NCBI RefSeq assembly: GCF_000006405.1
Contig: NW_003207383.1
Span: forward strand, 11,660 to 43,794
Length of the DNA stretch: 32,135 bases
Source: Perkinsus marinus ATCC 50983
Lineage: Eukaryota > Perkinsozoa > Perkinsida > Perkinsidae
Direction of reading: 5' to 3'
Each line of letters begins with the position of its first letter. Position 1 is the first letter of the stretch. Positions 29,287 to 32,135 of this stretch are shown here, piece after piece. Under the pieces are notes generated by a model. That model was not told the DNA's origin. It made no database searches and saw only the letters and a program-made list of their open reading frames with translations. The translations under genes were made by a program, and so were the position numbers.

Positions 29287-30807
29287 TAACATGACCGCTG
29301 ATAGTGTTGTGATTTCGTGGATTCACTTGGTGTTGCGCACGACTCATTTTCTCGGCAGCTGTTGAAAGTTCAATGCTCTCCCAAGCCGATACGTTGAACC
29401 CATGCTTTCTGGTATGACCATTCTCGCGGTGTTCGGCGGGGCTGGTCAGTGGACTACAGAGGTGGCAGGCGGAGATACAGTAGCGGCATTTTCATGTGGT
29501 CCGACTGGACTAATCTATACCCATGAGAACGGTTTGCCGCATTATATCGCTCCCTTCCTGGCGTAGCGGAGGAGTCCGAGTTAGTACCAACTTTATAACA
29601 AATTATCAACTTGCACGATCCGTTGAATTCATCATGCATTCTTTGGATTGTGCATCATCTGGGGCTCCGAATACCAGGTGCATTCTTCCATGCTTCAATG
29701 AGGTTTTAAACACCGTCCAACCATAAGGACGCGATATCACTGAGATAATTAACGTGATTTTTCGTGCTGCTCTCAGGTAATAATCGTTCTCAGCCGCGTT
29801 GACATGTCAACCTGACATGCTCACTATCTCGTATGATTTTGGATGGTGCTTGGGTGTGGTATAGATTTCTGTGCGGAAACTGCCTCTCGGAGATGGTGGC
29901 GGCTGTTGGATGGGAATTTTATTCGAAGAAGAGGATTCAGAAGTAAGACTGACCTATTGTACCCTCCTCCTGCGTTCATTTGTATTATCGCTTTGTCGCA
30001 AGAAGTAGACATCCATTCTTCCCCACTCACTATAGATTATGGTGGCCTACGAGTCGTACCCTACGACTCTATCGATGCCGTCGATATCCGTCGCTTGTCT
30101 TTCCCAGCATCCGTCGATTCGACTGAATAATTTTCAGTTGACCTACGGGTTTCTCTTACTAGCAAAAATTCTTGAGAGGAAGTTTGCTCAGAGAGTGTGG
30201 GGGATTTGGCTTCTGCGTTGAATGAGAGTTTCGGCTCGAAACGTTCGCGAAAGGCTTTCGGGTTTAGGAGCTCGAGTGGTTTTGACCTCTGAGCTGATAG
30301 ATTCCGTTCACGTCAAGTTTCTGGTCAGAAACTTATGGATTCTTCTCACGAGGACCCTCCACCGCACCTACCATCACGGTTTGACGTTCAAGTGACTCAA
30401 TCGGCATATTCCAGCTGCATTGATTTTCCGATTATGTGCCAGGAACTATCTATCATTGTCTCCTCAAGCCGATATTCTTAGACTATATGGCGCTTGCGAA
30501 TGGTGTGGTCTTTCGAGGATGGCTTGGGCTAAGGGCCGATCTAATCTCTTTTGCTATGCTCACTCGGAGTAGTCCACAAGATTGTATCATCGTGTACGGG
30601 GAATATCAGTTTTGATTTCTATCAGTATGACGACTAACGATCGAACGACAGGTGCCGGGAAAGATGCTCATGGATGGAGCAAAAAAGAAGTAGGTTGTGA
30701 TTCATCGTCAGTGCTAGATTTGTGTACTTTCCTACCAGCTTGAGTAATTTCTGTGATGAGTCAATCATCGGCGCTATGATGGCTGTTGTTTCCAGGTAGA
30801 GGTAAAG
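29287..30807 (+). other. Unresolved coding-like region
   Basis: Several + strand stretches look coding but do not join cleanly. An ATG at 29402 begins MLSGMTILAVFGGAGQWTTE and stays open to 29562, where a GT donor is available. A frame from about 29843 to 30130 includes PLTIDYGGLRVVPYDSIDAV. A frame near 30420–30570 includes ARNYLSLSPQADILRLYGAC and a later WCG and C–H pair. An overlapping frame starts with ATG near 30333 (MDSSHEDPPPHLPSRFDVQV). One or two small genes are likely; none is recognised. Confidence 0.35.
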
Positions 30808-32135
30808 TGTATCGATCTCGCGGCAACATGGGCAGAATGCACCAGGTGCCGATGAGATGCTGAGTACAGCTGTGAAGTGAGTACCGCGCGCCACGAAATG
30901 ACGCGGAAACCTTTTGATGTACATGTTTATCTATGCCGAGCTCCCACTTGTGCGATCTAGCGGTTAGAAGCAAGCGCTTTGACTGAGAGCAGGGTTTCCG
31001 TAGATTGGCTGCAGAAGTAGTGGGCAGACTTGAGAAGGAATCAGCGGAGAAGGAATACATTGACGAGGAGTCGAGTGTGCCGAGCGTGGTAAGTTCAGCA
31101 GGATTATTGATACACGAGTAGCTGGTTGAGGACACCTTTGAGGACGAGTTATTGTTCGTATGTGAAGTTTACTGAACGCCGTCTCGTTGGTTGATAGGTC
31201 TCGGCCGCTGAGAAAATATCTCAGCAGGAGGCCCAGGTAACGAGAGAGATCAAAGTTGAGAAAATGAGAGATGCCGAAGGAGAAGTGGGGAACCAAGTAG
31301 GTCATTCCGCTCTTCGATGGGGGTTAGTTCCTGCTCCGATGGGTTTGACTGCCTTCTGGAAGGGAATTCATGCCCATTAAATTCATCGACAGTTTAGCCG
31401 AGTGGTCTAAGGCGCTGGCTTAAGGCGCCAGTCCGAAAGGGCGTGGGTTCGAACCCCACAGCTGTCATAGTATATCAATTCGATTTGGTATCTTGCTCAT
31501 TCTCATAAATTAGGTATTTTACCCACTATCTCAGGGTCAGACCACATCTATGGACCCATATAATTATTTCCAGAGCGAACACGGTCTAAACTTCCTCGTT
31601 GAAAATCGGATTCTAGGCGTGAAGGTGAGTTACCAGATTCACTCGTAACGTCGTGACGGACCTGGGATGTTTTGTGGTATGCGCTGGTCACCGTCATCGT
31701 ATTGCTGATCAGGTCGAACCATCGCAGCTTCCACCTAAGCCTCTACCAGTAGCAACAGGGGGGATCGATTGTCCTTGAGTCGTTACACTTGTCAGAAGTT
31801 GGAAGTTGTCGGCAGTCGAGAAGAGCGAGCAGCTTTTAGTCGGAGATCTCCTTGGGACCCTCTACTCCCACACGAATGGGACAAGATGGAGAAACTTGTC
31901 CAACAAAAGCAACAGGAGCAAGCTCAGGTTTGTTCAACTAACAAGATTTGTGATCACACGCCATAAGAGCTGCTGTCTCCTTTAAGGTAGAGGGAAGTGA
32001 TACTGTTGAAGAACCGAAGAATTCAGGGTGTCGGGAAACTCCAGATGAGGTACTGATATGACCATCGGGGTCGACGGGCAATGAGTAGTATTCCTGCAGG
32101 TGGTGCTGGATGGAAGTCAAGGAGAGAAGGACGAT
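30808..32135 (+). CDS. Unknown gene, 5' uncertain, runs off the window
   Basis: Phased exons are 30808–30876, 31004–31088, 31198–31296, 31535–31624, 31713–31748, 31796–31927, 31987–32049 and 32100–32135 (continues). From 31088 onward all six introns are phase 0. The product is charged and helical (AAEVVGRLEKESAEKEYIDE, then KISQQEAQVTREIKVEKMRD), followed by DPYNYFQSEHGLNFLVENRI, a proline-rich link (PSQLPPKPLP), and RRSPWDPLLPHEWDKMEKLV with a glutamine-rich helix. I do not recognise it. A candidate first exon begins with ATG at 30627 (MTTNDRTTGAGKDAHGWSKK), but its phase to the next exon was not solved. The intron 31297–31534 contains a tRNA gene on the same strand. Confidence 0.65.
31388..31467 (+). 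tRNA. tRNA-Leu (anticodon AAG)
   Basis: An 80-nt type II tRNA. The acceptor stem pairs GACAGTT with AGCTGTC (one G–U), with discriminator A. The D-arm is GCCGAGTGGTCTAAGGC. The anticodon stem CTGGC/GCCAG holds the loop TTAAGGC, so the anticodon is AAG, reading CUU leucine codons. A short variable arm (TCCGAAAGGGC) is followed by the T-stem GTGGG/CCCAC with the loop TTCGAAC. The internal A and B boxes are intact. No CCA is encoded and there is no tRNA intron. It lies inside an intron of the unknown gene, same strand. A TTTT tract about 50 nt downstream could end Pol III transcription. Confidence 0.97.

Noticed and set aside
1-32135. CRISPR arrays, bacterial operons, prophage or insertion sequences with transposase
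   Set aside because: No regularly spaced direct repeats, no Shine-Dalgarno-led gene series and no transposase motifs were seen. Everything fits a eukaryotic nuclear scaffold.

Overview
The window is nuclear DNA of a single-celled, flagellated eukaryote. It has many GT–AG introns, most only 32–53 nt long; an ARF GTPase, a Rab5 GTPase and a cilium-specific protein; a eukaryotic tRNA gene; and no bacterial operon signals. A compact alveolate, most likely a Perkinsus-like protist, is my best guess. That is inference from intron size, gene density and gene content, not from a marker gene. Because genes are cut by tiny introns, no simple ORF shows a whole protein. I built the models below by joining exons whose splice sites and reading phases agree.

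Layout. 1–1258: coding-like but unresolved. 1259–11379: a compact block. On the + strand it holds a hypothetical protein, a TXNDC9/phosducin-like protein, a 719-aa probably mitochondrial helical protein, an ARF and two small hypothetical proteins. A Rab5 gene lies on the - strand. Spacing between the first + genes is only 120–240 nt. 11380–13850: mostly non-coding, with a foldback element and a striking double hairpin. 13850–18372: several small + strand coding regions, a short membrane protein (15474–16045), and a stretch very rich in perfect palindromes (16193–16509). 18373–18472: 100 N assembly gap.

18640–28535: one large + strand gene that matches the ciliary central-apparatus protein SPAG17/PF6. 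Its introns carry at least six copies of one short repeat (family A), in both orientations, and several copies of a foldback MITE-like repeat (family B). Two inverted B copies bracket four exons. A long palindrome follows its stop codon.

28638–32135: a 160-aa hypothetical gene, an unresolved coding-like stretch, and the 5' part of an unknown gene that runs off the window. That gene has a run of consecutive phase-0 introns, one of which contains a complete tRNA-Leu(AAG) gene on the same strand.

Functionally, ARF and Rab5 serve membrane traffic, the TXNDC9-like protein probably assists cytosolic chaperonin folding of tubulin/actin, and SPAG17 belongs to the motile axoneme. I see no sign that the genes form a single pathway. 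The most notable features are repeat families confined to introns of one gene, the nested tRNA, the palindrome clusters, and an ARF with an altered switch II.
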